A stretch of 64,000 nt of DNA, taken from assembly GCA_002702575.1 (NCBI GenBank), contig PAAJ01000001.1, positions 1 through 64,000 of the forward strand, written 5' to 3'. The position numbers and the translations under genes are program-made. This DNA comes from Phycisphaerae bacterium (lineage in GTDB: Bacteria; Planctomycetota; Phycisphaerae; Phycisphaerales; SM1A02). A model generated the notes under the pieces. That model was not told the origin of the DNA, made no database searches, and worked only from the letters and a program-made list of their open reading frames with translations. This document shows, piece after piece, positions 51,191-60,163 of the stretch; position 1 is the first letter of the stretch, and each line of letters starts with the position of its first letter.

Positions 51191-52018
51191 ATGACAGAGA
51201 CCACTCCAAACGAGCATTCCGGAACGGAACAGACGCTGCATGCGGCCGTGGCACCGAGCTTCAGCCTGCGAGCGCTCTTCGTCGCTGGAATGTGTCTCGT
51301 TCTGGGTCTCTGGGGAATCTACGACTACGTCTGGGCCATCCCGGCGCAAGCACGGAACTATCAGCGAGGCGAGATTTCCCGTGACGTCCATTCCAGTCTC
51401 GATTCGATCGACGCTGGTGAAGAGACGAAGATGGTCGATGAAACCGTCGGCAAGCTGGACGCCTTGCTCGCCCAACCACTTCCAGACGATGCGCCCGACG
51501 ATGCGAATGCCTGGAGAGCGACTCTGGTCGTCTACAGGAACGGCATCAAACGACCCAACGAGATTTCACCCACAGACTGGCCGGCCCTTCGTGAACAGGC
51601 ACGACTGGAATCGGATGCTGCGCTGGAACTGTATGGAGAAGCCACGCCTCCAAGCGACTACGATCGACCGATCCAGTGGCTGTTCATCCTCTGCCTTCCG
51701 TTTGTGCCGTGGTACGTCTGGTCCCTGTTTTCCACGGGATCACGAAAGTACCGACTCGATCCGGACGGAACCTTCCACATGCCGGAAGCTTCTTGGAAAG
51801 CCGATCAGATTGCGGACATCGACATGTCCAGATGGATGGCGAAGTCCATCTGCTGGATCGTGAATACCGATGGAACCCGGATCAAGCTGGATGCCCACAT
51901 CTACAAGGGCCTCGACACGATGATCGGTATCATCGCGCATCGACTTCATCCAGACAGCTGGTCACTGGATGCCAGGCCCGTGAAGGCCGAGTCCGCCGAT
52001 GAGGCCTCGTCTTCATGA
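51191..52018 (+). CDS. Two-helix membrane protein with cytosolic C-terminal domain, coupled to lptB
   Basis: 275 residues. Membrane helices lie at about residues 26-46 and 161-181, with a charged region of about 110 residues between them, probably periplasmic. The C-terminal 90 residues (Lys-Tyr-Arg-Leu-Asp-Pro-Asp-Gly-Thr-Phe, then Trp-Ile-Val-Asn-Thr-Asp-Gly-Thr) are beta-rich, PH-like in pattern, and cytosolic by topology. Its stop overlaps the lptB start (ATGA), so it is coupled to the LPS-export ATPase and may be an accessory. Function unknown. Confidence 0.7.
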   Translation: MTETTPNEHSGTEQTLHAAVAPSFSLRALFVAGMCLVLGLWGIYDYVWAIPAQARNYQRGEISRDVHSSLDSIDAGEETKMVDETVGKLDALLAQPLPDDAPDDANAWRATLVVYRNGIKRPNEISPTDWPALREQARLESDAALELYGEATPPSDYDRPIQWLFILCLPFVPWYVWSLFSTGSRKYRLDPDGTFHMPEASWKADQIADIDMSRWMAKSICWIVNTDGTRIKLDAHIYKGLDTMIGIIAHRLHPDSWSLDARPVKAESADEASSS

Positions 52019-52749
52019 GCATGCTCGTCGCGAACAATCTGGTCAAGAGCTACAACGGCAGACGTGTTGTCGACGAAGTCAGCTTCTCGGTGGGTCCCGG
52101 TGAAATCGTCGGCCTCCTTGGAAGAAACGGTGCCGGCAAGACGACCTCCTTCAGGATGGTGATCGGAATGATCACTCCCGAAGCTGGCAAGGTGAGCTTC
52201 ATGGGTGAGGATGTCACCTATCTGCCCATGTACAAGCACGCCCGACGAGGCATCGGTTATCTCAGCCAGGAGCCAAGCGTCTTTCAGCGTTTGTCGGTCA
52301 GAGACAATCTCATGGCCATCCTCGAGACGACCTCGATGGATTCCGAGGCCCGCACGCGACGCTGCGATGCCCTGCTTGAACAGTTCGGACTGGTGAGCAA
52401 GAGTCACGACCTTGCGAGAACCTGCTCTGGCGGCGAGCGTCGTCGACTTGAGATTGCACGTGCCATGATCACCGAGCCGAGACTGCTCCTGCTCGATGAA
52501 CCGTTCGCAGCCGTGGATCCGCATACGGTCGAGGAACTGCAGTCCGAGGTCCGCAAGCTGGCCAAGGAAGGGATTGCGATTCTCGTGACGGATCACAATG
52601 TTCAACAGACTCTTCGGATCTGCGACCGGGCATACATCCTTCATGAGGGACGAAACCTCCGGGAGGGTGATCCCAAATCGATCATCAATGATCCGGCTGT
52701 TCGGGAGGCCTACCTGGCGTCGACCTTCCGTGGCGATGAATTCGACTGA
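52015..52749 (+). CDS. lptB: LPS export ABC transporter ATP-binding protein
   Basis: 244 residues, ATPase of the LptB2FG complex that extracts lipopolysaccharide from the inner membrane. Walker A is Gly-Arg-Asn-Gly-Ala-Gly-Lys-Thr-Thr, the signature is Cys-Ser-Gly-Gly-Glu-Arg-Arg-Arg-Leu-Glu, and Walker B is Leu-Leu-Leu-Leu-Asp-Glu-Pro-Phe-Ala-Ala-Val-Asp-Pro, the exact LptB-type form. LptF, LptG and LptC genes are not in the window. Confidence 0.94.
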   Translation: MSMLVANNLVKSYNGRRVVDEVSFSVGPGEIVGLLGRNGAGKTTSFRMVIGMITPEAGKVSFMGEDVTYLPMYKHARRGIGYLSQEPSVFQRLSVRDNLMAILETTSMDSEARTRRCDALLEQFGLVSKSHDLARTCSGGERRRLEIARAMITEPRLLLLDEPFAAVDPHTVEELQSEVRKLAKEGIAILVTDHNVQQTLRICDRAYILHEGRNLREGDPKSIINDPAVREAYLASTFRGDEFD

Positions 52750-52774
52750 AGCAGCCGATCTTCCTTGCCAGTGG

Positions 52775-52780
52775 TAGACT
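52775..52780 (+). promoter_or_regulatory. Candidate -10 element of a leaderless promoter (PEGA lipoprotein)
   Basis: TAGACT, preceded by TGG (extended -10), ends 6 nt before the ATG at 52787. Confidence 0.5.
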
Positions 52781-52786
52781 CCGGGC

Positions 52787-53353
52787 ATGCCCCGGACTTT
52801 CCTACTGGCTCTGCTCGGAATCTTCCTGATCGCCTCCACAGGCTGCATCAGACGAAAGCTGTCCATCACGAGCACGCCGGCAGGCGCACTCGTCTGGGTG
52901 AATGACCGTGAAGTCGGCAGAACACCACTCACCGTCGATTTCACTCACTACGGAACCTATGACGTACGGATCGAGCGTGAGAACATGGAACCGCTCATGA
53001 CGAGCCAGAAGGCCACCGCGCCCGTCTGGGATCTGCCAGGACCGGATCTTGTCTTCGAAGTCATGCCGTTCCAGGCGACCAGCCATGTTGAATGGCACTT
53101 CGATCTGGAGCCCCGGGATGAATCGCATGAGGCGCTCGTGGATCGCGCCCGCGCCTTCCGAAGCGAAGCGACCGAGATCGAGGAAGGGGATCCGCTGCCG
53201 ACTGACATGGAAACCGTCGAGCTGGACGGCGCGGAGTCGACACAGGATGACGCCCCAGCCACGTCACGAGAAACACCTGAAACACCTGTAGAGACACAGA
53301 AATCGGATTCCGATGCGGTTTCGCAGCCTGTTCCAGACGCAACACCCTCCTGA
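52787..53353 (+). CDS. PEGA-domain lipoprotein
   Basis: 188 residues. The signal ends in Ala-Ser-Thr-Gly-Cys (lipobox, Cys at residue 20). Residues about 24-75 are a PEGA domain (Ile-Thr-Ser-Thr-Pro-Ala-Gly-Ala-Leu-Val-Trp-Val-Asn then Val-Gly-Arg-Thr-Pro-Leu), a beta-sandwich found in surface-layer-type proteins. The last 70 residues are acidic, Thr/Pro/Glu-rich and probably disordered. It follows lptB by 37 bp and appears to have its own promoter. Confidence 0.82.
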   Translation: MPRTFLLALLGIFLIASTGCIRRKLSITSTPAGALVWVNDREVGRTPLTVDFTHYGTYDVRIERENMEPLMTSQKATAPVWDLPGPDLVFEVMPFQATSHVEWHFDLEPRDESHEALVDRARAFRSEATEIEEGDPLPTDMETVELDGAESTQDDAPATSRETPETPVETQKSDSDAVSQPVPDATPS

Positions 53354-53422
53354 GCGCATACTGTCAGGAATGTTTCTCTTCGAGTTCCGTCAGTCTGAAC
53401 CCCGTCGTTTCGAGTGCCTGCC

Positions 53423-54364
53423 ATGACAACACACATGATCCTGATCCTGTCGATGGTCTCCGGTATCACGTCCATTGAGGACGCCAAGAACATCAATGCC
53501 ACAACGCCCTCGGCGGAAGTCGTTCACCAAGACAACGAGAACGAGGCGAAGCCAGAAGTCGAACCGGCTGAAACAGACGTCAATGATGCGGCCCAGGCGC
53601 TCTGGCGACTCCAGGAAGGCGGTCTGTCCAGACAATCCAAGGCAGATGTTCTCTGGCCGGCCCTTTTGGAGACCTATGCGGAACTGCTGAGCGTCCGCAG
53701 ATCGCTGGCGAAGGTCGAACTCGCCTCGTCCGCCCTGCAGAAGGAACTTGATGAACTCAAGCAGTTCATCGTTGAGCACGATACGTATGGACCTGACTTC
53801 AAGTCATACACGAAGATGGTCGAGGAGACTCGAAAACAACGACGAGCCGACGCGATCCGTGAGAAACGCGAACAGGATGCAGCTCGTCGAAAGACTCGTG
53901 AAGAAGCCAGGCAACGACTCGATGCCACGAGAAAGCTCAATGATCTTGAACGGCTCTACGACGAACGTGGATTTGGACCGATTGGTCAGGATGTCTACAC
54001 CTCTCGTTCCGCGTTCTTCTATGGACCGAGAGATGGCGAAGACGGCAAGGAAATCCAGTACAAACCGACACGCTATGGCGGATTCAAAGCCGTCACGATT
54101 CCAAGCAACCGGGAACTGGATTACTCCGAGATGACCATCTCGGGAAGTCTTCTGAATGGATCGGCGGATATTCGAAGCATCGGAATCGCCATCACCTTCT
54201 TCGACGAGCATGGCAATCAGGTTGGTGCGGAAATCATCGAAATCGAGAATGCCCGGCCCAATGTTCCCTATCCGTTCACGAGAAAGGTGGACATGGCCCT
54301 GAACAGACCGTTCTCCTCACATGCCTCCTATGTCCTGTACGCCGATCAGGTAGACATCCCCTGA
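53423..54364 (+). CDS. Exported protein with long charged coiled coil
   Basis: 313 residues. A possible signal peptide covers residues 1-18. A polar linker leads to helical segments at about residues 60-120 and a highly charged Arg/Glu/Lys-rich coiled coil at about residues 130-175. The C-terminal 120 residues are beta-rich with Phe-Tyr-Gly-Pro-Arg-Asp-Gly and a strand pattern. The ATG at 53423 is taken; a GTG at 53414 would add three residues. No family was recognised. Confidence 0.65.
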   Translation: MTTHMILILSMVSGITSIEDAKNINATTPSAEVVHQDNENEAKPEVEPAETDVNDAAQALWRLQEGGLSRQSKADVLWPALLETYAELLSVRRSLAKVELASSALQKELDELKQFIVEHDTYGPDFKSYTKMVEETRKQRRADAIREKREQDAARRKTREEARQRLDATRKLNDLERLYDERGFGPIGQDVYTSRSAFFYGPRDGEDGKEIQYKPTRYGGFKAVTIPSNRELDYSEMTISGSLLNGSADIRSIGIAITFFDEHGNQVGAEIIEIENARPNVPYPFTRKVDMALNRPFSSHASYVLYADQVDIP

Positions 54365-54432
54365 GTCTCGAAACACCCAAACTGGAATCCGGTCAACCCG
54401 CTCAATCCTCATCGAGGGATCGACGATCACTG

Positions 54433-54795
54433 ATGCCTGTGATCATCATCGTCGTTGCCTTCCTGATTCTGGCCTGGTCCCAATGGTCTCAACGGCAGGC
54501 GCTCACGGACATGTCCAGCCGGGTCCGTGGTCTCATCAGTGATCTGTGTTCCGGAAACGCGCCCGAACGGATCCGCTGGGCCGACAGCACGATCCGCGAA
54601 GCCGTGATTCAATCTGTCGATGATCTTTGTTCCGCTGATCAGGAAGCGATCTCAATCGTCGCCGTCTCCGACCAGGAAGTGGAGCTTCCTTATGTTGAAA
54701 TCCGGATCTCCATGGACAATCGCAATGTGATGACATTGCAGATCGAATCATTGCCCGAAGACACACTGCTCGTACGAGGCTGGTCCAGCGAGTAA
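54433..54795 (+). CDS. Small membrane-anchored hypothetical protein
   Basis: 120 residues. A very N-terminal hydrophobic helix (residues 2-16) is followed by Trp-Ser-Gln-Trp-Ser-Gln and a soluble mixed alpha/beta domain. It belongs to the same plus-strand run as the PEGA and coiled-coil genes. No domain was recognised. Confidence 0.6.
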   Translation: MPVIIIVVAFLILAWSQWSQRQALTDMSSRVRGLISDLCSGNAPERIRWADSTIREAVIQSVDDLCSADQEAISIVAVSDQEVELPYVEIRISMDNRNVMTLQIESLPEDTLLVRGWSSE

Positions 54796-54845
54796 CCTGC
54801 TCGAAGTCAATCTGGCCCGATCGTTCGAAAGGATCCCCTCAACCC

Positions 54846-55787
54846 ATGGATGTTTGGCTCAACGGCGAAGTCGTTCCTGAATCGGATGCACGCATCTCCG
54901 TCTTCGACAGCGGTCTTCAGCATGCCGTCGGCGTGTTCGAAACCATGACCGCCCGCAATGCGCGGATCTTCCGAGTGGAAGCTCACACGCAACGACTGGT
55001 CGATTCGGCCAAGACGCTCCTGATGTCCAACCGCCTGCAGGCGGGACCGCTGGCCGAAGCCGCCGAACGACTTCTGGCTCACAACACGATGTCGGAAGCC
55101 AGAATCCGGCTCACGGTCACCGGGGGCAATCTGAACATGCTTCAGGCTTCCGAGGATGGTCATGTTGATCCCACGGTCCTGATTGTTGCGCAACCACCCA
55201 CGGCCTACCCGCCGACGTTCTTCTCACAGGGTGTCGAGGTCAGTCTGGCACCGGGCCGGGCCAATCCATGGACACCCCTGGCCGGACACAAGACGCTCGA
55301 CTACTGGAACCGAATCCATGCGCTGCAACTGGCTGGTCTCATGGGTGCCAGTGAAGCCATCTGGCTTGATCCTGCGGCGAATCTCGCCTGTGGATGTGTC
55401 AGCAACATCTTCATCATTCGCGATGGCGTCCTCCAGACACCACTCGCCCGAGGCGATGAAGAACCCGGAACCGATCCACCACCAGTCCTCCCGGGGGTCA
55501 CGAGAGCGGCTGTCATGGAATGCGCTGAAGCGGCCGGCATCCCGGTCGAAGTCATGAATCTCGAGCCGAAGGATCTCCTGGCTGCGGACGAAGCGTTTCT
55601 CACCAATTCAAGCTGGCAGGTTCTGCCCGTTCGCGCCATTCGTTTCCGAACACGGACCGAAGAAGGCGAGGAGGGGATCGATACCCGTGAGATCGCGGAT
55701 GGAACCGTTGGACCCGTCACATCCCGACTCCGCCGGGAACTTCTGGATCTGATTGAACGAGAAACGCGGGATGAGCCACTCGGTTGA
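54846..55787 (+). CDS. Class IV aminotransferase (ilvE/pabC/dat family)
   Basis: 313 residues. PLP fold type IV. The catalytic Lys is in Ala-Gly-His-Lys-Thr-Leu-Asp-Tyr-Trp, close to the Lys-Thr-Leu-Asn-Tyr of aminodeoxychorismate lyase (PabC). The N-terminal Asp-Ser-Gly-Leu-Gln-His-Ala-Val-Gly-Val-Phe-Glu-Thr and the later Thr-Asn-Ser-Ser-Trp are typical. BCAT, D-amino-acid aminotransferase and PabC cannot be separated safely. AAAGGAT lies 14 nt before the ATG. Confidence 0.88.
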   Translation: MDVWLNGEVVPESDARISVFDSGLQHAVGVFETMTARNARIFRVEAHTQRLVDSAKTLLMSNRLQAGPLAEAAERLLAHNTMSEARIRLTVTGGNLNMLQASEDGHVDPTVLIVAQPPTAYPPTFFSQGVEVSLAPGRANPWTPLAGHKTLDYWNRIHALQLAGLMGASEAIWLDPAANLACGCVSNIFIIRDGVLQTPLARGDEEPGTDPPPVLPGVTRAAVMECAEAAGIPVEVMNLEPKDLLAADEAFLTNSSWQVLPVRAIRFRTRTEEGEEGIDTREIADGTVGPVTSRLRRELLDLIERETRDEPLG

Positions 55788-55803
55788 ATCCGAGCGTCCG
55801 CTT

Positions 55804-56133
55804 CTAGTCGCGCTTGATGACACGGACATTCCGGCGACCGTCATCCTTTGGTGTGGAACCACCGAGACGGACCATGATCCAGTTGATGGTCGAGAGAACC
55901 ATGAAGACCATCGCAGCCGCCAGTCCTGCAACCAGCAGCAGCAGCAGGATCGGAATGCCGATGACCAGCAGGAACGTCAGGACGACGATCCGGACAACCC
56001 AGTTGGGTTGCCCCTGAGCCGCCTGGAAGGCCTGCGCCATCCGGTCGCTCCCGAGGTTCACGAATCGAATGCGTGGACCGCCCGGAAAGGGGCCGCCAGG
56101 CTGTGGTCCTGAAGTTCGTGATCCATCGTCCAT
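55804..56133 (-). CDS. Small membrane protein
   Basis: 109 residues. The start at 56133 is taken at the first Met followed by the Gly/Pro-rich, probably disordered N-terminus. One long hydrophobic stretch (about residues 47-82), with enough length for two helices, precedes a short basic tail. It is convergent with the aminotransferase gene (16 bp) and divergent from dnaE. No family was recognised. Confidence 0.6.
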   Translation of the reverse strand: MDDGSRTSGPQPGGPFPGGPRIRFVNLGSDRMAQAFQAAQGQPNWVVRIVVLTFLLVIGIPILLLLLVAGLAAAMVFMVLSTINWIMVRLGGSTPKDDGRRNVRVIKRD

Positions 56134-56255
56134 CCACAGATCATACCCAACCCTGCAGGTGATCCACAGGGCCAGAGCGTTCCTTCGGGAAGAGGCTCGC
56201 GTACGCGTTTCGTGGCGGTATGATCGGATGACTCGAGCAGGATGCCGCAACGATC

Positions 56256-59200
56256 ATGAGCACTGAAGCCATCGACGGATTCGTACACCTCCATCTGCAT
56301 ACGGAGTACTCCCTCCTGGACGGCGGGAACCGGATCAGACCACTCATCAAACGAGTCTCCCAACTCGGCATGGATGCAGTGGCCATTACCGATCACGGCA
56401 ATCTCTACGGGTGCGCCGAGTTCTACCGCGCAGCGAAGGCCGAGGGTATCAAGCCCATTCTGGGCATCGAGGCCTATGTCGCACCGGGTGACCGTCGCAA
56501 CAGGACCAAGACGGGCGGCAAGGACGGAGGGTATCACCTGGTCCTGCTCGCCGAGAACAACACGGGTTGGGCCAACCTGATGCAGCTCAGCTCGGACGCG
56601 TATGCCAACGGTTTCTATCACCGACCGAGAATGGATTTCGAAACATTGACGCAGTGGGGCGATGGCCTGATCGCGATCAATGGCCATCTCGGCAGCTCGA
56701 TTGCGCATCATCTCGTGCAGTACGAGCAGACCGGAAACGAGTCGCACTGGGAAGCCGCCGTCTCGGAAGCCACCCTGCACCGAGACACGTTCGGTACCAA
56801 CGAGCATGGTGATCCGTGCTTCTACATCGAACTTCAACGGAACAGTGTCGCCGACCAGGATGCGATCAATCCCCATCTGGTCAAGCTTTCGGAGATGCTT
56901 GGAATTCCGCTGGTGTGCGACAACGATGTCCATTTCCTCAATCGTGAGGATCATGAGATCCATGACACGCTCTGCTGCATCTCGATGGGGCGGACGCGTG
57001 ATGACACATCAAGACTTCTGTACCCCCATGAGCTGTACCTGAAGTCGCCTGAAGAGATGCGGGCGCTCTTCGAGGATCATCCGGATGCGGTCGACAACAC
57101 CGTCCGCATCGCCGATCGCTGCAACGTCGACATCGATTTCGAAGCCAACCATGCCCCTGTGGTCCGGGTTTCCGGTCCGGAAGAGACCCCGGTCTTTGAC
57201 GGCGGTGATCTCACGGAATGGTTCAATGCGTGGTGCAGTCGATTCGAACTCCATCCATGGGATGCCGAATCGGACAGCGAGATCGATCAGAAGACTCTTG
57301 AAGCCGATTGTGACCGAGCACTCCGGAATCTCTGTGAGGCCGGTCTGATCTGGCGGTATGGATCGGACGGTATCACGCCCGAAATTCAGGCGCGATGTGA
57401 TCGAGAGCTCAAGATTCTCTCCGACAAGTTCATCAGTGCCTACTTCCTGATCGTCTGGGATTTCGTGAACTGGGCAAGACAGCGTGGTATCCCGGCCAGT
57501 GCAAGAGGCAGCGGTGTCGGCACGATGGTCGGCTATGTCCTGGGCCTGTCGAATGCCTGCCCGGTTCGCTACGGGTTGCTGTTTGAACGATTCACGGATC
57601 CGGATCGAAGCGAGTATCCCGATATCGATATCGACATCTGCCAGGATGGTCGCGCGGATGTGATTCGTTACGTCCGCGAGAAGTACGGCCACGTCGCCCA
57701 GATCATCACCTTCGGTCGTCTCAAGGCACGGGCAGCCATCAAGGATGTCGCAAGGGTTCATGGCCTGGAACCGCAGGAAGGCCAGCGGCTCGCAAACCTG
57801 ATTCCGCAGAATGATCTGAACATCACCATCGATGAATCACTTCAGAAGTCCGATGAATTCCGGAAGGAGTACGAAGGCAGTCCTGTGTCACGGGACGTGA
57901 TCGATGCCGCCAATGAACTCGAGAATCATGCGCGACACAGTGGTGTCCATGCGGCCGGGGTCGTCGTGGCGACACGCCCTCTGGATCAGATCGTTCCACT
58001 CTGCAAGGCCTCCGGTTCGGATGACGTGATGACCCAGTGGGATGGTCCGACCTGCGAGCAGGTCGGTCTGCTCAAGATGGATTTCCTGGGTCTCCGAACA
58101 CTCTCCACCCTTGAGCTGGCACTCAAGAACGTGCGACAGACACTGGATGAAGATGCCATCTGGAAAGCCGTGGGACGTACGCCGGGCGACGGGTCGCATC
58201 CACTTGATCTCGATCGACTGAAGTTCGATGACGATGCTGTCTTCGGCCTGTTCTGTCGAGGCGAAACCGCTGGCGTATTCCAGTTTGAATCGGGTGGCAT
58301 GCGACAGCTTCTTCAGAAGATGAAACCGGACAGACTCGAGGATCTGATTGCAGCCAATGCGCTGTATCGGCCGGGTCCGATGGAGCTGATAGACGATTAC
58401 TGCGCTAGAAAACATGGTTCGATGGCGGTTCCGACGGTTCAGGAAATCGTCGATGATCTGACCTCCGAGACCTATGGCATCATGGTTTATCAGGAACAGG
58501 TCATGCAGATCGTGCATCTGCTCGGTGGTGTTCCACTTCGCGACGCCTACACCCTCATCAAGGCGATCAGCAAGAAGAAAGAAGCCATCATCGATGCCAA
58601 TCGATCGAAATTCATCTCTGGATCCGTCGAAAAGGGCATGAGTGAATCGGAAGCGGAACGGCTCTTCGATCTCATTCTCAAGTTCGCCGGCTACGGCTTC
58701 AACAAGTCGCACTCGACCGGTTACGCGATCATCGCCTATCAGACGGCCTACATGAAGACGTACTTCCCGGTTCAGTACATGGCCGCGGTGCTCACCTATG
58801 AATCACAGGCCAAGAAGACCGAGGATTGGGCGCCCTATCTCGAGGAATGTCGGCTCGTCAGACTGCCTGATCATGCGGAAGACGCGCCGCATGTAGGCGT
58901 CGAGGTCTGTCCACCGGACATCAACGAATCGGATGCGACGTTCACGGTGGTCTATGACCAGGACGAACCGCATGATGCCGCGCATGGACGAATCCGGTTC
59001 GGACTCTCCGCCATCAAGGGTGTTGGTCGTGCCGCCATCGATGCGATCATCGAGGCACGCAAGGAGCAGACGTTCCATTCACTTCACGATCTCTGCGCCA
59101 CTGTGCCACCGCGTGCTGTCAATCGAGCGACGCTGGAATCGCTGATCAAGAGCGGGGCCATGGATTCGCTTCATGGGGGTGAACAACGCGCACCCATGAT

Positions 59201-60077
59201 CGCTGCGCTTGAATCAGCTCTGAAGTACGGTCAGCGCGAGGCGCGTGATCGGGAACAGGGGCAGGGCAATCTCTTCGGCGGGGGTGGGAGCAGCGAACCT
59301 GTGGAATCCGAAGCGCCTTCGGCATCCCTGCCTTCGATTCCGGCGTGGAGTCGACTCGAAACGCTCGGATACGAACGCGAGGTTCTGGGTTTCCATGTGT
59401 CGGGACATCCAACCGACGAATATGCGGATCATTTCAGACCGTATGTCTCCGCGACGCTTGGAGATCTCGAGCTCAGAAGGCCGGGAACCCCGGTCATCGT
59501 CGCCGGCCTGATCTCCCAGGTCCGCAACATCACGGTCAACAAGGGTCGTTCCGCTGGAAGCCGCATGGCGATCGTCGAACTGCAGGATCGACTCGGAAGC
59601 ATCGAGGGTGTCATTTTCTCGGATGCCTTCGCAAAGTACGGCGGACTTGTCCAGGTCAACTCGGTGGTGATCGCATCCGCCCGTGTGGATGAACGAAACG
59701 GAGAAACCCAACTGATCATCGATCGGCTGCTTTCGCCTGATCAGGTTGGGCAGTACCTGACCGAATCCATGGAACTCGACATGCTGGGGGATGATGGCGT
59801 CTCACTCGAGCAGAGAATCGAGATGACGGCCGGTGTCCTGAAGCAGGCCGGCGCTGCAAGGACGACAGGGGGGGCGCATCCCGCGGCCGTCTACCTTCGA
59901 ATTCAGCGTCCTGAAGGCGCCATTCGAATGAAGGCGGGCATGCGTGTCATTCCCCGACCGGAAGTGCTGCGCGAGCTGAACCAGGTTCTGGGTGGAACAG
60001 GGCGAATCCGGCTGGCCGGCCGGGATCCCGGCGCCGTCGTGGCGTCCAAGCCGTCGCGACGTGGCGCTCGTCGTTGA
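56256..60077 (+). CDS. dnaE: DNA polymerase III alpha subunit
   Basis: 1273 residues, replicative polymerase. The N-terminal PHP domain has His-Leu-His-Thr-Glu-Tyr-Ser-Leu-Leu-Asp-Gly and further metal ligands. The catalytic aspartates lie in Pro-Asp-Ile-Asp-Ile-Asp-Ile-Cys (usually Pro-Asp-Phe-Asp-Ile-Asp-Phe). Gly-Phe-Asn-Lys-Ser-His-Ser, the helix-hairpin-helix region and an OB domain (about residues 1070-1145) follow. About 100 residues longer than the E. coli protein, mainly by loops. No intein. TATGAT at 56219-56224 may be the -10. Confidence 0.97.
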   Translation: MSTEAIDGFVHLHLHTEYSLLDGGNRIRPLIKRVSQLGMDAVAITDHGNLYGCAEFYRAAKAEGIKPILGIEAYVAPGDRRNRTKTGGKDGGYHLVLLAENNTGWANLMQLSSDAYANGFYHRPRMDFETLTQWGDGLIAINGHLGSSIAHHLVQYEQTGNESHWEAAVSEATLHRDTFGTNEHGDPCFYIELQRNSVADQDAINPHLVKLSEMLGIPLVCDNDVHFLNREDHEIHDTLCCISMGRTRDDTSRLLYPHELYLKSPEEMRALFEDHPDAVDNTVRIADRCNVDIDFEANHAPVVRVSGPEETPVFDGGDLTEWFNAWCSRFELHPWDAESDSEIDQKTLEADCDRALRNLCEAGLIWRYGSDGITPEIQARCDRELKILSDKFISAYFLIVWDFVNWARQRGIPASARGSGVGTMVGYVLGLSNACPVRYGLLFERFTDPDRSEYPDIDIDICQDGRADVIRYVREKYGHVAQIITFGRLKARAAIKDVARVHGLEPQEGQRLANLIPQNDLNITIDESLQKSDEFRKEYEGSPVSRDVIDAANELENHARHSGVHAAGVVVATRPLDQIVPLCKASGSDDVMTQWDGPTCEQVGLLKMDFLGLRTLSTLELALKNVRQTLDEDAIWKAVGRTPGDGSHPLDLDRLKFDDDAVFGLFCRGETAGVFQFESGGMRQLLQKMKPDRLEDLIAANALYRPGPMELIDDYCARKHGSMAVPTVQEIVDDLTSETYGIMVYQEQVMQIVHLLGGVPLRDAYTLIKAISKKKEAIIDANRSKFISGSVEKGMSESEAERLFDLILKFAGYGFNKSHSTGYAIIAYQTAYMKTYFPVQYMAAVLTYESQAKKTEDWAPYLEECRLVRLPDHAEDAPHVGVEVCPPDINESDATFTVVYDQDEPHDAAHGRIRFGLSAIKGVGRAAIDAIIEARKEQTFHSLHDLCATVPPRAVNRATLESLIKSGAMDSLHGGEQRAPMIAALESALKYGQREARDREQGQGNLFGGGGSSEPVESEAPSASLPSIPAWSRLETLGYEREVLGFHVSGHPTDEYADHFRPYVSATLGDLELRRPGTPVIVAGLISQVRNITVNKGRSAGSRMAIVELQDRLGSIEGVIFSDAFAKYGGLVQVNSVVIASARVDERNGETQLIIDRLLSPDQVGQYLTESMELDMLGDDGVSLEQRIEMTAGVLKQAGAARTTGGAHPAAVYLRIQRPEGAIRMKAGMRVIPRPEVLRELNQVLGGTGRIRLAGRDPGAVVASKPSRRGARR

Positions 60078-60083
60078 TCATGA

Positions 60084-60122
60084 AATGAAAAACACCTGCC
60101 CGATCGGTTGACCGGACAGGTG
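60084..60122 (-). terminator. Terminator of the receiver-GAF gene
   Basis: An imperfect hairpin (CACCTG 60093-60098 with CAGGTG 60117-60122, with inner pairs) is followed on the minus strand by TTTTTCATTT. It sits between convergent genes, and the T-run points to the minus strand. Confidence 0.7.
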
Positions 60123-60163
60123 GTTCCCCTCCAAATCTTCTCGTCGTCGGCGGCATGTTGCCC

